This document shows positions 45,101 to 53,475 of a stretch of 64,000 nucleotides of DNA, in pieces. The notes under the pieces were generated by a model that had not been told where the DNA came from, did no database searches, and saw nothing but the letters and a program-made list of their open reading frames with translations. Both the position numbers and the translations under genes were made by a program. Source of the stretch: JASSUD01 sp031963415. Its GTDB lineage: Bacteria > Pseudomonadota > Gammaproteobacteria > Burkholderiales > Burkholderiaceae. Where the stretch lies: assembly GCA_031963415.1 (NCBI GenBank), contig JASSUI010000001.1, positions 2,604,001-2,668,000 of the forward strand, written 5' to 3'. Each line of letters opens with the position of its first letter. The stretch's first letter is position 1.

Positions 45101-46347
45101 TTCTTTTTATATGCGCCAATAGCCAGTGTATTTGACGTACCAAAGCGCACAGCATATCCAAAGCCTCCATCTGTCGTTACATCTAAAGCGTGTAGCGTTG
45201 ACTCACACTGCCATTGCCCTTGATCGTAAAGATAGATATAAACAGTGCCCCCTTCACTAGTTCCTGGCGCACCAATAGCAAGCTGTTTTCCACTGGGATC
45301 GAAATGTAAGCTACTGCCGAAAAAAGCGTCTGCTTCTACGAATGGGTTGGGAATAACCGGCCCTTCAACCCATTTACCGTCCTTTTCGCTAAATTCATAT
45401 AGGTGAACAGCTCCTGCATTCGTCCGCCCACCTATTGTTTTTCTGCTTGCTATCGCCAACCAATGCGCATCAGGGCTTAAACAAATTGCGTAACCAAAAG
45501 CCGGATATTCTTCTTTATCTTCATTTTTATCTTTATCTTTATCTTTATGTATGGGCGGCTGTATCGGCGTCTGCCAATGTGTGGGGTCATCCTGTCTATA
45601 GATATACACATTGCCGCGACCTATCCACCCCGCACTTGCCACAGTTTTACCATCAGCGCTTAAACTCAGTGTCGATCCTAGTAGAACACCCTGCTTCGTG
45701 TCAGGCTCTAAGGTAAAACGCTGCTCCCAAGTAGAGTCTTTACGTTCAAAAATGCGAATTTCTCCGCTAGGGGCATCAGCGCCGCTATGGGGAACGCCTA
45801 TCACGATCCTATTTCCATCTCTACTAATGCCGATGGCGTAGCCGTAGATACCCGGCCCCTCCTTCCTTATACGTTCAATGTAAGGCAGCCTTTGACGGAA
45901 TATAAATTTATCGTCAACCCTTTCAAAAATCTGAATCTCAGAGCCTATAGTTTCAGGGCCTGTAGTTTCAGAAACTATAGGCTTAAAACCCATAACAACA
46001 GCTAGCACCTTTCCATCGGCGCTCAACGCGCATCCTGCGCCATAACGCTTCTCTGTGCTCTGTCCTGTAAGCAGCTGCTCATCAAAACTCCATAATTCTT
46101 CGTCCGCTAATTTTTCGTCAGATGACGTGAGCAAATCTTCAATCGGTAGCACATGCCGATACGCTAAATCCGATACGTTATAAGCCATCGCATCAAGCAT
46201 CGTGATGCCCGGATCATGTTCAGCGGTATCAGTCCAACTGTGCTTTGCTTGCTTAGCAATCACTTCTCTGGCCTGCGTTTGTAGCGTGCCAAAATGAATT
46301 TGCTCTTTTACTTCAGGCGACGCTGAATGCTTACGGCGCATGCTCAC
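42115..46347 (-). CDS. afp12: eCIS baseplate protein Afp12-like with inserted seven-bladed propeller
   Basis: The 1,410-residue protein begins as a normal Afp12-type baseplate component (HSWTDTAEHDPGITMLDAMA, then DLAYRHVLPIEDLL) and resumes at 505 with FPESFGPHQALTCSPITVED and YRRALLDLRHGRTN. Between them, about residues 85-500, lie seven FG-GAP-like blades. Each has a core such as YGYAIGISRDGNRIVIGVP or FGYAVRFGTSNTLAIGA; cores start near 104, 168, 224, 284, 344, 396 and 460. Without this insert the protein would be about 990 residues, the usual size. One loop carries a Lys-Asp run (268-280) made by 6-bp repeats. Baseplate function is well supported. The propeller's role is unknown, but it should be displayed at the particle base. 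Confidence 0.87.
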   Translation of the reverse strand: MSMRRKHSASPEVKEQIHFGTLQTQAREVIAKQAKHSWTDTAEHDPGITMLDAMAYNVSDLAYRHVLPIEDLLTSSDEKLADEELWSFDEQLLTGQSTEKRYGAGCALSADGKVLAVVMGFKPIVSETTGPETIGSEIQIFERVDDKFIFRQRLPYIERIRKEGPGIYGYAIGISRDGNRIVIGVPHSGADAPSGEIRIFERKDSTWEQRFTLEPDTKQGVLLGSTLSLSADGKTVASAGWIGRGNVYIYRQDDPTHWQTPIQPPIHKDKDKDKNEDKEEYPAFGYAICLSPDAHWLAIASRKTIGGRTNAGAVHLYEFSEKDGKWVEGPVIPNPFVEADAFFGSSLHFDPSGKQLAIGAPGTSEGGTVYIYLYDQGQWQCESTLHALDVTTDGGFGYAVRFGTSNTLAIGAYKKKIAGKVNAHAARAYLYHFDEQKKWVKAKSLIGFTTPGPIVFDNQGYGLSIAISGDDQCVVIGSPQNAADAKTPAGMLYVVLQKVKKENLFPESFGPHQALTCSPITVEDYRRALLDLRHGRTNQFYFRNVQLKPIQGKDEDSNAYQYGYEPGARQFTFQPTGAGIEKKVLLGDYLLYVELNRDVDQNIAKLVLDQFLLEHRNLGEAIRFIQQQQPKSIFAPITATIEIEDSVDDIAPILAQIYTLTENYLRPPAIRARAEDLIAQGWDKASIYQGPKLTHGWITQLPPERDYSQQYTFQFTPLVKMWKEVPGVRTIVAFDAGQKDKPWELTVSAGQYALAFSQTPLADLANGQYVAVHKRGRKMTTTEESIRKALPVTDNIDEMPVTLPVGRYRDPQRYHPLSLRLPACYQLQKTDLDDKNKDDVSLIHLHQFLLAFEQQLANGCDQLARLPSLLSFVREEELSQDEETIVWGEQWPFDRTGIPNEAPSEIHGQYREALIDVNKKAASNTNKELEIIDYLLSYFGERRASRTISPPAKEDTWIHDFLTVQRSYLQNITDLTYHRAAIRIDQISAVQRRIAARLGWEPKLFASNELDLAHLPFYIVERRALLPKKPNAVYDNLQPVVDLKELEPATTGKGGLVLTAKGKKLALEPGQLIDFVIDGENGGIYPANCINVIDGVDVTFLFADNENLKNHQQDLLNAQAEDKLQWQNSQVWLYEMKNPLQIVEQGGAKNIVDAEEDTEVSKTLYARYFPTSIQVGAQLIIENQPSEDLKQIQSNELTATVTEIDPLRGQVTAKMAQSNWGQIKSDEESKWSWSFINPQDRDIADHFSFMISVALNRDKLPAGDIDATARWMETIISEEMPAYIVPCLHWMEQSVFDDFSLAYNRWQNGGQPLGDSSYRLLELLAMGQLKKSSEILGIGNMCIATQDQHDQAEKGGDQWDFGYISSNHLLYVPEEMEAHQANARKTHRPTKQTQQEPQKAKRAKETKAKK

Positions 46348-46368
46348 TTCCTCTTTTGCTTTATGGGC

Positions 46369-49104
46369 TTATTGAATTTTAAGAATCAGTACTTCAGTGG
46401 TACCGCAACTAAACGATGCCTGCGCGCCGTTTAGCGTGAATGATTCGACGTAATCGACATACGCTTGTTGCTGAATAAAAGTCAGCATCTCGTAATAGTC
46501 CAAGTCGTATCCGACTTGCGGTGCACTGTCTGGGTCCCACGCCCAACGCATATAACGCTTATTTAAAGCAATGCTTAGCTCTCTATAACCATAAGCCGCG
46601 TTAAAGCCGGTTTTAAACGCAACCTGATACACAACTGGCACCTCAAGGTAAGTCGGATTGCTTAACTTCAGGCGCAACCACGGAGATGAGACGCTTTGCA
46701 AATACGCCTGCATACGCGCTAAATGGGCGCTGCCAAACTCAGGTTTTAATGCATCGCTGTTATCGGCTTTGCCATAAACAGGAATGAGTGTGAGGGTTTG
46801 CTCACTGAGTCCATCTAAACGTCCATTACGTTTAGGAACACGCACGTCGCAAATTTCTGGAAAACGATCTTGTAATAGCGCTTTAATATCGCGCCAACTG
46901 ACTGCGCGCTGACGATGCGAAAGGTATTGCGCTAAGCGCTTCGCAAATTTTTCCTCTGTTTCGACCGGCTGCCCACCCGTAGAAGGCCAAGGTTGAATGA
47001 CTTCGCTTAGTTCTTCTAAGGTTTGCACGGTTTGCGTAATCGTTTTTTCGGGTAACGCTTGTTCGAAATGCGTTGGATCGATGCCTTCCATATTTTCTAA
47101 TATCGCTGTTGCGCTATTTATATGAAGGCCATACAAATAAGGATAAAGTGAGCCTTTATAACTTGTATTGATCAAGTCAATTTTTGCTTGGTTGGCGGGC
47201 CTATCTACATCATCGACAACAGCGCGAATCCAATAGCGCCCTTGCGGCATCGCGCTAGCGGTGCGTGATGCATCCTCTGGCAATACCGCATGCCATAAAC
47301 CTGATTCAAATAGCCCTTGGGTTTCGTCTCGAACGCGGGCGTCTAAACTCGCCCAGGCATTGTCACCCTGCAAATATTCCCATTGCGGCGCTAATGCTTT
47401 TGGACTTTGTAATTGCCAATGTAGATGAATATCTTGGTCTGGTTGTATGTCGCTAAAGCCTAAATACAATTGCGCTTTGTTTTTAAATGAATCTTCTTTA
47501 TCCGCCGTTTGATGACCAAAAGGTGTCAGTACGTATTGCGTCTGAACTTTAGTATCAATTAATTCATAATCGATACGCAGGCTTTTCCATTGGGGGGTAT
47601 ACGGAAGATTCAATATTTCCCCTTTTGCTGTTTTTCCATCTTTCAAAGTAGGTAACGTCGCCCAATATTCTTTATGGAAAAAATCTTGCTTTAACGTAAT
47701 TTCAATCCACGCGGGGTACTCACGTGGATTTGTTTCATCTTCGAGTTCCTTTGCCATATTCGAAGTAATGGCAATTTTTTCGTCACTCGAAAGGTCGAAA
47801 ACAATCGGTTTAGCCTCCGGCGACGAATTCGTGCCTGATGCAAATAGCGAAAAACCTTCTTCTAAGTTTGTTCTTACGCCGTTTTGAACTAACCAGATAT
47901 CGACCTTGAAGTAGTCGTTATTGATAGGCGGTGTTTTATAGCCTGTATACCAATCTGCAAAAGATTTCGTTGGCAAATCTACCCACTCAGGCTTCAGCGT
48001 AACTTTTACCGCAGGCTTATTAAACCAATCTGGCGTGATCAGATAGCATCCCATCCCGATGCCCGGCTCTGTGCCAAACGGGAAAATGCGGCCATTAATA
48101 TCGAAGGTTGCTTCATCAGTACTGAATAAAACGTTATCCGCCTTTTCGACATGCATGCTGACGGATTTGACTGCGGGTACCGAAGCCTTATCGGCGTAGC
48201 TATAAAGTTTGAATAACGGTGCGGTATCGGTAAAGCCATCCAAGTCGTTAGGCGCTTCGTTCATCTTTGGTGAATCGTCCGTCCACGTTATCGATCCATC
48301 TGATACGGTTGGCTCTGCGAGCTCTTGCCAGACAGACCCTTTACTGACTGCAGCAGATATAGCCACCGTTGGTTGACTATCAAAAGTGACTTTTATCGTA
48401 TGCATACTCTCCTTTGATGCCAGTGCCTCAGAACTTATCACGCGCCCAATTTGCAACTGTTGCGCTTGTGATTCGTCAAAGGAAAATAAGCGACACCCTT
48501 GCTCCGGCCACGTTATTGCCTGACTTTCATCGCAAACAATGCGCGTTTCTGTCGTTTTCCTCTGCGCTGAGAACGCACACCAACGCACATCGGTTAAACG
48601 TCCCGCATTCGCCAGTAGTGTTTGCTCTAATCGATAGTGCAACGGTGTGCCTGCAGCATCTGCGCCGGCATCCAGTAACAAGCCTTCCGTTAGCAATAAT
48701 TCAGATGTGTTTTGATTCAATATAAAAGAGACGACCACACGATCTGCTTGTGCTGGACGTTCTTTTAAACCTAAGAGGGAGCGGTAATACAACTGTCTAT
48801 GTTTGGCTGGCAGCCCATTCAATAACTCTCTTGGCGTTTCCAGCATGCGGAAGAAAGCTAATAACAGCGCTTGATGAGGCAGCATGTTACCGTCGGCTTG
48901 CCCGGTATGTGCATATAACTGCGCTAACTCATCAGGTTGTTTTCCCAGGGCTGGAAAGAACACATCGGCTAAAGTCGCGCGCCCTTTAGCAGACTCAAAT
49001 GGCACTGACGCGCAGTACTCTTTCAATGTCTGCAAACGCTGCTCAAGCGAGCGATCATCCAAAACAAACGAAGGCGTTTTCTGCAACGGAGATATATCGG
49101 CCAT
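46369..49104 (-). CDS. afp11: eCIS baseplate protein (Afp11-like)
   Basis: The 911-residue protein is the first large baseplate subunit. N-terminal LPHQALLLAFFRMLETPREL and VVSFILNQNTSELLLTEGLL are typical of the family. A C-terminal baseplate-J-like region contains YLSHRQRAVSWRDIKALLQD and FPEICDVRVPKRNGR. In Afp this protein and Afp12 form the wedges that hold spike and fibres and trigger sheath contraction. It is followed after 21 bases by the afp12-like gene. The ribosome site before the ATG is weak. Confidence 0.88.
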   Translation of the reverse strand: MADISPLQKTPSFVLDDRSLEQRLQTLKEYCASVPFESAKGRATLADVFFPALGKQPDELAQLYAHTGQADGNMLPHQALLLAFFRMLETPRELLNGLPAKHRQLYYRSLLGLKERPAQADRVVVSFILNQNTSELLLTEGLLLDAGADAAGTPLHYRLEQTLLANAGRLTDVRWCAFSAQRKTTETRIVCDESQAITWPEQGCRLFSFDESQAQQLQIGRVISSEALASKESMHTIKVTFDSQPTVAISAAVSKGSVWQELAEPTVSDGSITWTDDSPKMNEAPNDLDGFTDTAPLFKLYSYADKASVPAVKSVSMHVEKADNVLFSTDEATFDINGRIFPFGTEPGIGMGCYLITPDWFNKPAVKVTLKPEWVDLPTKSFADWYTGYKTPPINNDYFKVDIWLVQNGVRTNLEEGFSLFASGTNSSPEAKPIVFDLSSDEKIAITSNMAKELEDETNPREYPAWIEITLKQDFFHKEYWATLPTLKDGKTAKGEILNLPYTPQWKSLRIDYELIDTKVQTQYVLTPFGHQTADKEDSFKNKAQLYLGFSDIQPDQDIHLHWQLQSPKALAPQWEYLQGDNAWASLDARVRDETQGLFESGLWHAVLPEDASRTASAMPQGRYWIRAVVDDVDRPANQAKIDLINTSYKGSLYPYLYGLHINSATAILENMEGIDPTHFEQALPEKTITQTVQTLEELSEVIQPWPSTGGQPVETEEKFAKRLAQYLSHRQRAVSWRDIKALLQDRFPEICDVRVPKRNGRLDGLSEQTLTLIPVYGKADNSDALKPEFGSAHLARMQAYLQSVSSPWLRLKLSNPTYLEVPVVYQVAFKTGFNAAYGYRELSIALNKRYMRWAWDPDSAPQVGYDLDYYEMLTFIQQQAYVDYVESFTLNGAQASFSCGTTEVLILKIQ

Positions 49105-49154
49105 AAACTGGTTTAACTTTATTTACTTCAATTAATTAATGTGCTTAGGATTTC

Positions 49155-49580
49155 TTATTTCGCTTTTACCCACATTTGGGTCGTAATGAAGGACCCGGTT
49201 CCCATCGTAGGTGTTAGATATGAAGGATCCGGCGATGGGCCAGACGGATCCTGCGCGGGTGAGCTCCCCGTAAAGCGTGCCGTGAACTGCTGCCCTTTTA
49301 CGATCAAAGCTGCGTTGCTTTTGCAAGTGGGTACTTGCTGATCGGCGCCAAGCGATGCAATGGTCAACGTCCCCGCCCCTGGTATTGTGAAATTTGCAGA
49401 CGTGTATGTCGCCGGAATTTGCACTTTTGTTTCATCACCTACGACGCAAACATGACGTTGATTGATCGTTGCGTGTCCTGTGCCGCGTATCATCATGGGG
49501 CCAGTCGGTATGACTGTACGATTGCCAAACTGAGAGTCAAACTGCAACAGATCACCATCGAGTACGCATTCATCATTCAT
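49155..49580 (-). CDS. afp10: eCIS spike-tip protein (Afp10-like, PAAR-like)
   Basis: The 141-residue beta-rich protein lies between the gp25-like and large baseplate genes, the place of Afp10. It opens with LQFDSQFGNRTVIPTGPMMI and HVCVVGDETKVQIPA, the compact beta-repeat texture of PAAR-like tips that cap the spike trimer. It ends in a Ser/Pro/Gly-rich loop and FITTQMWVKAK. PAAR metal ligands cannot be assigned with certainty. It overlaps the afp9-like gene by four bases. Confidence 0.78.
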   Translation of the reverse strand: MNDECVLDGDLLQFDSQFGNRTVIPTGPMMIRGTGHATINQRHVCVVGDETKVQIPATYTSANFTIPGAGTLTIASLGADQQVPTCKSNAALIVKGQQFTARFTGSSPAQDPSGPSPDPSYLTPTMGTGSFITTQMWVKAK

Positions 49581-49996
49581 ATAAAGACTCCTCCTCGCCC
49601 CTCACCGACATCGAGTTGTCCAGCTAAGCGCATCACCGCATCGGTGCCTCGAATACGACATGCGACTTGAATATTTAAATACCCTGGATTACTTCGATCA
49701 CGCTCGATGTCGAGCGATTCCAAACTCACTCGTTGCTCATAACGCAAAATGCTGTCGGTGATATTGGTACGGATGCTGACGAGTAAATCATCATTAATGT
49801 TTTCAAAAATCGCCGACTGCAAATCGCAACCATAGGTCGGCCGCATAATGCGTTCGTTGATCTGCGTACTAAACAAGATACGTAGACTTTGCCGGATATC
49901 TTCCACATCCATCACCATCTGCGCGCCTTGCTCAGTATCGAAGTCAGGGGGGAAAGCCCAGCCCCGGCCATACATACCGGCCATTTTTTGATTCAT
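49577..49996 (-). CDS. afp9: eCIS gp25-like baseplate wedge (Afp9-like)
   Basis: This 139-residue gp25/GPW-type lysozyme-fold wedge protein has the conserved core INERIMRPTYGCDLQSAIFE, including the Glu-Arg-x-Met-Arg-Pro segment. The domain initiates sheath assembly around the tube in phages and T6SS. GAGGT lies upstream of the ATG. A 134-bp inverted-repeat element separates it from afp8, and an ATGA overlap joins it to afp10. Confidence 0.92.
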   Translation of the reverse strand: MNQKMAGMYGRGWAFPPDFDTEQGAQMVMDVEDIRQSLRILFSTQINERIMRPTYGCDLQSAIFENINDDLLVSIRTNITDSILRYEQRVSLESLDIERDRSNPGYLNIQVACRIRGTDAVMRLAGQLDVGEGRGGVFI

Positions 49997-50020
49997 TTAT
50001 TTACCTCTATCCGCTTGTTT

Positions 50021-50154
50021 AGAGCCTGCTCGTCCTTTACGTAGGCTGGGCTTACCTCAACATGTTAAGCTGGTGATCAGTGGGTAGTTGTGTTGGGTTT
50101 CCTTCTTCACCCCAACCTACGCAGTGTCCAAAATTGTTTTAGAAAACAGGCTCT
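50021..50154. repeat. Palindromic REP/MITE-like element between afp8 and afp9
   Basis: The ends AGAGCCTG (50021-50028) and CAGGCTCT (50147-50154) are exact inverted repeats. Inside, CGTAGGCTGGG and CCCCAACCTACG form a second imperfect pair, and TGTTGGGTTTCC...CACCCCAACCTACG resembles a dispersed palindromic repeat common in proteobacterial genomes. The right end touches the stop codon of afp8. A folded transcript could reduce expression of downstream genes. Confidence 0.65.
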
Positions 50155-52040
50155 TAAGGGCCCAAATCAATACTCATCCCTTTAATCGTCACACTTTGCC
50201 TACCTTGAGCATCCAATTTTAGGTCTGCTTGAAGCGTGATATTTTTTGCTTTCAACGTTGTATCTAAATCAGTTTTCAGTGTGACGTTTTTGGCATTTAG
50301 CGTTGCATCTAAATCAGCTTTTAGCGTGACGTTTTTGGCATTCAGTGTTGTGTCTTGCCCCGTCTTCAACGTCATATTTTTTGCATTTAACGTGGTATCT
50401 TGCTCGGCTTTCAACATGACATTTTTGGCATTCAACGTTGTGTCTTGTTCAGTCTTTAGCTTCGCATTTTTCGCATTCAACACGGCATCTTGTTCAGTCT
50501 TTAGCGTAATGCCTTTTTTCATCACGAGTTCGTCTTTATCTGACTGCAACGTAGCCGAACCTTCTTTCGTATCAAATAGCAGTTGATAAGTTTGTTCACC
50601 TTTCTTGAATACCAACCCTTTTTGCTGATTTTCTTCGCTCGGAGGGTAAGGCGCTTTATTTTTCGGGTTGTACATTGACCCTAAGATAACGGGGTAACGG
50701 GGATCCTTATCAAAAAAGCCGAGCACGATTTCGTCACCCGTTTCAGGGTATAAACACAACCCCTTTTCCTTACTTGCGTAGCCAGTGGAAAAGCGCGCCC
50801 ACACAGCTTTATCTTTTAAATTCAACGCAGGAATGCGTACACGTAAGCGATCTAAATTGTCTGGATCTTTTTCGTATTTATCGACCACACCAATATGTAG
50901 CCCTGAAATCGTCGGTAACGGCGCGATATCGACCTCGCGCAAATTGCTTTGGCCTAGTGTGAGTGTGGTGCTCCACACGCCTTTATCCATGTAATGGTAC
51001 ACCTCAGTGACGATGCCCGAACCATCGAGATGTTTGCCAAAACCGGTCATCGATAAAGTTTTACCCAACGCAAAAGCTGTCGACCCTACAACCGTAAAAC
51101 GAGCTTGTATACCTTGCATATGCTGCGCTAACCAACGCGACTTCGCTAAAGCCGTTTGCTCTTCTGACGGTAATGGCATGCTGTAGTGCAACTCCCAGGT
51201 TTGCTTGTTTAACACGTCGAGTTGTTTGACATCCAAACCGCCGGTGCCTAATGCGATCGCTTGCGCGTCGATGGTGCGCGACATTGCCTGCTTACCGACA
51301 TCCCAGGCGGCGATTTCTATTTTTTTGGCTTGCTGCTCGCTATCGAATACCCATTCCCCGATTGAAAGCAACTCCGTGTGGTTACCGCTATCTTTCGCAT
51401 TAATCGTGTAGTCCGCTTTCGCCGCTAATTTGGGCTCGATAATCTCCGCCCCTTTCGGCGTTGGTATCAGCCATACGCCATTCGCATGCACTCTGGCATT
51501 AATAAATTGCCAATCGGAGCAGGAGAGTTGAATCAGCTGCGGATGTTTTACCGTCATGCCGGCGACAGCGGTCAAGTTGACTGAATGTTCTTTGAGGATT
51601 GCGCGCACTACATCTTGATCGCTCTTTTTTTCAAAGAGCTGGCTGCGATGTGAAGCCGTTAAGCTTTGCAAAGGGTGTTTTAACGTCAGCGTCAACACCG
51701 CCCCTTCTCTGCTTAATGAACAAACTTGTTTGGTCACTACACCCGCAAACAACACTTCGCTCGCTTTACCTGTAGCCGCTGTGCCAGTCACTTTAATTTG
51801 TGCTTTGGTGCCTGGGCGGCAGGCGGCGACATCCTGTTCCTGATCTTTCAGATCGGCTAGCGCGCTATTTGGTGCAATGAAAACAACCGTTGCCTTGGCA
51901 ATCCGGTTCACGCTGTGCGATATCTTTAATGAGATGAGATCCAGGTATTTCAGACCCTTATTGGCGCTTCCAAAGGTGACTTCGGTCAGTGGGGGCGTTG
52001 ACTGTTTCAATGGTGTAGGCATCGCGACGGTATCCGACAA
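50154..52040 (-). CDS. afp8: eCIS spike protein, VgrG/gp27-gp5-like (Afp8-like)
   Basis: The 628-residue protein has a gp27-like N-terminal half (LIQLSCSDWQFINARVHANG, followed by VWLIPT), a gp5-like OB domain (GVVDKYEKDPDNLDRLRVRI, LCLYPETGDEIVLGFFDKDP with RYPVILG) and a C-terminal needle. The needle contains six 15-residue repeats (511-600) of the type VTLKADLDATLNAKN, predicted to stack as a triple beta-helix. A trimer would form the central membrane-piercing spike. No lysozyme domain is present. The longest frame starts at a TTG at 52040; an ATG at 52022 (MPTPLKQS) is the likelier start. Neither has a strong ribosome site, which suggests coupling to afp7 just ahead. Confidence 0.92.
   Translation of the reverse strand: MSDTVAMPTPLKQSTPPLTEVTFGSANKGLKYLDLISLKISHSVNRIAKATVVFIAPNSALADLKDQEQDVAACRPGTKAQIKVTGTAATGKASEVLFAGVVTKQVCSLSREGAVLTLTLKHPLQSLTASHRSQLFEKKSDQDVVRAILKEHSVNLTAVAGMTVKHPQLIQLSCSDWQFINARVHANGVWLIPTPKGAEIIEPKLAAKADYTINAKDSGNHTELLSIGEWVFDSEQQAKKIEIAAWDVGKQAMSRTIDAQAIALGTGGLDVKQLDVLNKQTWELHYSMPLPSEEQTALAKSRWLAQHMQGIQARFTVVGSTAFALGKTLSMTGFGKHLDGSGIVTEVYHYMDKGVWSTTLTLGQSNLREVDIAPLPTISGLHIGVVDKYEKDPDNLDRLRVRIPALNLKDKAVWARFSTGYASKEKGLCLYPETGDEIVLGFFDKDPRYPVILGSMYNPKNKAPYPPSEENQQKGLVFKKGEQTYQLLFDTKEGSATLQSDKDELVMKKGITLKTEQDAVLNAKNAKLKTEQDTTLNAKNVMLKAEQDTTLNAKNMTLKTGQDTTLNAKNVTLKADLDATLNAKNVTLKTDLDTTLKAKNITLQADLKLDAQGRQSVTIKGMSIDLGP
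50241..50510 (-). repeat. Six 45-bp tandem repeats encoding the spike needle
   Basis: Six in-frame 45-base units each encode 15 residues ending in L(N/K)AKN, for example VTLKADLDATLNAKN. DNA identity between units is high, so copy number could vary by recombination and change the needle length. Confidence 0.9.
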
Positions 52041-52046
52041 AAAGAT

Positions 52047-52760
52047 TTAAGAAGTCGAGCTTTCTGATTTACCGACCAATAGATCGCCTGCCGCAAAATC
52101 ATCTAAGTTATCTAAATCATTTGCAAAAGCTAAATCCAAGTAGTTATCTGCGGCCGCGGTCGCCGTCGTGACGATACCGGCCATAGATGACGCGAACGCC
52201 ATCAACGCGAGCGAAGATTGATCAGGTACCGAGATAACCGACACATCTGGCCGCGCAATACCTAGTTTAGATTTTTCTATGACCAAGCTTTCATCAGCGA
52301 CCACTGTCAGCGCCGCGGTGGCTCTCAGCGGTTTTCCGGCGTTGTCGAACAGCGTGTAGTCGACTTTCATCGAACTCAAACGACCAGCAAAGTATCCTTC
52401 GCCATGCCATTTCATTTGTCCCCAAACGACTCTTAAAAAGCGGGGTTCACCGGCTGTCTGGTCTACTGCATAGCAAAGATTACGTAGATTGCTTAACTGT
52501 TCATCGACAGTTTTTTTATTACCAGGTAGATATTCATCAAACAGTAATTGCAAAGAAAGTGCGCCAGGCCGAATACTCTTATAACGGCGAGTCTTCGTAT
52601 CGCTGTTAATAGCATCCGTATTCTCATACTCAGTTTCATAGCTCAAAGAAACCGATTCCGGGTTGTATAACGCTTCTATTCTGCCGATCAGCTTGTCTGC
52701 ATTACGGTCTGCATAAGCATCAATTTTTAATTTCGACAGAGAACGCCCAAACATACTCAT
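52047..52760 (-). CDS. afp7: eCIS hub protein (Afp7-like, LysM-type)
   Basis: The 237-residue protein carries the Afp7/LysM family N-terminus (LIGRIEALYNPESVSLSYET, LSLQLLFDEYLPG, VVWGQMKWHGEGYFAGRLSS). The family links the inner tube to the spike. The C-terminal LysM segment is degenerate and Ala-rich (SSLALMAFASSMAGIVTTAT). It overlaps afp6 by ATGA and lies six bases ahead of the first possible afp8 start. Confidence 0.88.
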   Translation of the reverse strand: MSMFGRSLSKLKIDAYADRNADKLIGRIEALYNPESVSLSYETEYENTDAINSDTKTRRYKSIRPGALSLQLLFDEYLPGNKKTVDEQLSNLRNLCYAVDQTAGEPRFLRVVWGQMKWHGEGYFAGRLSSMKVDYTLFDNAGKPLRATAALTVVADESLVIEKSKLGIARPDVSVISVPDQSSLALMAFASSMAGIVTTATAAADNYLDLAFANDLDNLDDFAAGDLLVGKSESSTS

Positions 52761-52951
52761 GACCAGTCTCTCTGTGTATATTGTGCGTCGCGTAAGTTCT
52801 CGAGCACGCGGCGGGTAATCGTTTCGATGAGACGCTCTTGCTCGGCGCGACTCATGTTTGACATGCTGGTAGAAGATTGCCCGATGGTACGTACCGAAGG
52901 CGTTTGCGTAACACGCGCTTCGATGACCAACTCTCTGATCTCAATGGTCAT
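52757..52951 (-). CDS. afp6: eCIS small protein (Afp6-like, DUF5908)
   Basis: This 64-residue protein begins MTIEIRELVIEARVT, the DUF5908 signature, and ends with an ITRRVLENLRD helix. Homologues lie at this position in Afp/PVC loci; their precise role is unclear. The ATG at 52951 overlaps the afp5 stop, so the six extra upstream residues are excluded. It overlaps afp7 by four bases. Confidence 0.85.
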   Translation of the reverse strand: MTIEIRELVIEARVTQTPSVRTIGQSSTSMSNMSRAEQERLIETITRRVLENLRDAQYTQRDWS

Positions 52952-53475
52952 AGCTTGACTCCCAACCAACTGATATCGTCGTAGACCAATTCCATTCTAT
53001 TGATCAGGATTTGACTGCTATTTGCATCTAATTCGCCGACTTCCCAGCTTTTTGGCCGCGCATTCGTCACTGTCCAACTGCTCACGGGTCTTTTTTTATA
53101 GTCGAATAAGACGATCACGACATCCGCATAGATAGAACTAAATTCCGTCATCACTTGGTTAAACATCATCGTCAACGGCGTCAATGCCATCACGCCTCGC
53201 TCTAATACCAATGTGCCGTGCTGCACGCGTTGCGGCAAATGATGCGCGCCGACATTGATCCCCCCTTCCACACGCTCTTGCATAGTCATATTCCAACTCA
53301 AGCCACTGATTTTTTGAAAGAAGAAATCGATTGGACTCGGAATAAGTTGGTTAAATAAAAACGCAGCGGTAAAGCTGTGCGAAACAGCAGGCGTAATCAA
53401 AGACTTGATCGGATTCGATCTGGACATTGGTCCGATCTTCGATAGACCATCTAAACCTGGAATGTCAGTGGTCAT
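52948..53475 (-). CDS. afp5: eCIS inner-tube/adaptor protein (Afp5-like)
   Basis: The 175-residue protein belongs to the phage-tube-like T4 gp19 family. It shows PSPIDFFFQKISGLSWNMTM, VLERGVMALTPLTMMFNQVM and ILINRMELVYDDISWLGVKL. In Afp and PVC this tube variant forms the layer between Afp1 rings and the spike hub. It is coupled by ATGA overlaps to the sheath gene before it and afp6 behind. Confidence 0.9.
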   Translation of the reverse strand: MTTDIPGLDGLSKIGPMSRSNPIKSLITPAVSHSFTAAFLFNQLIPSPIDFFFQKISGLSWNMTMQERVEGGINVGAHHLPQRVQHGTLVLERGVMALTPLTMMFNQVMTEFSSIYADVVIVLFDYKKRPVSSWTVTNARPKSWEVGELDANSSQILINRMELVYDDISWLGVKL

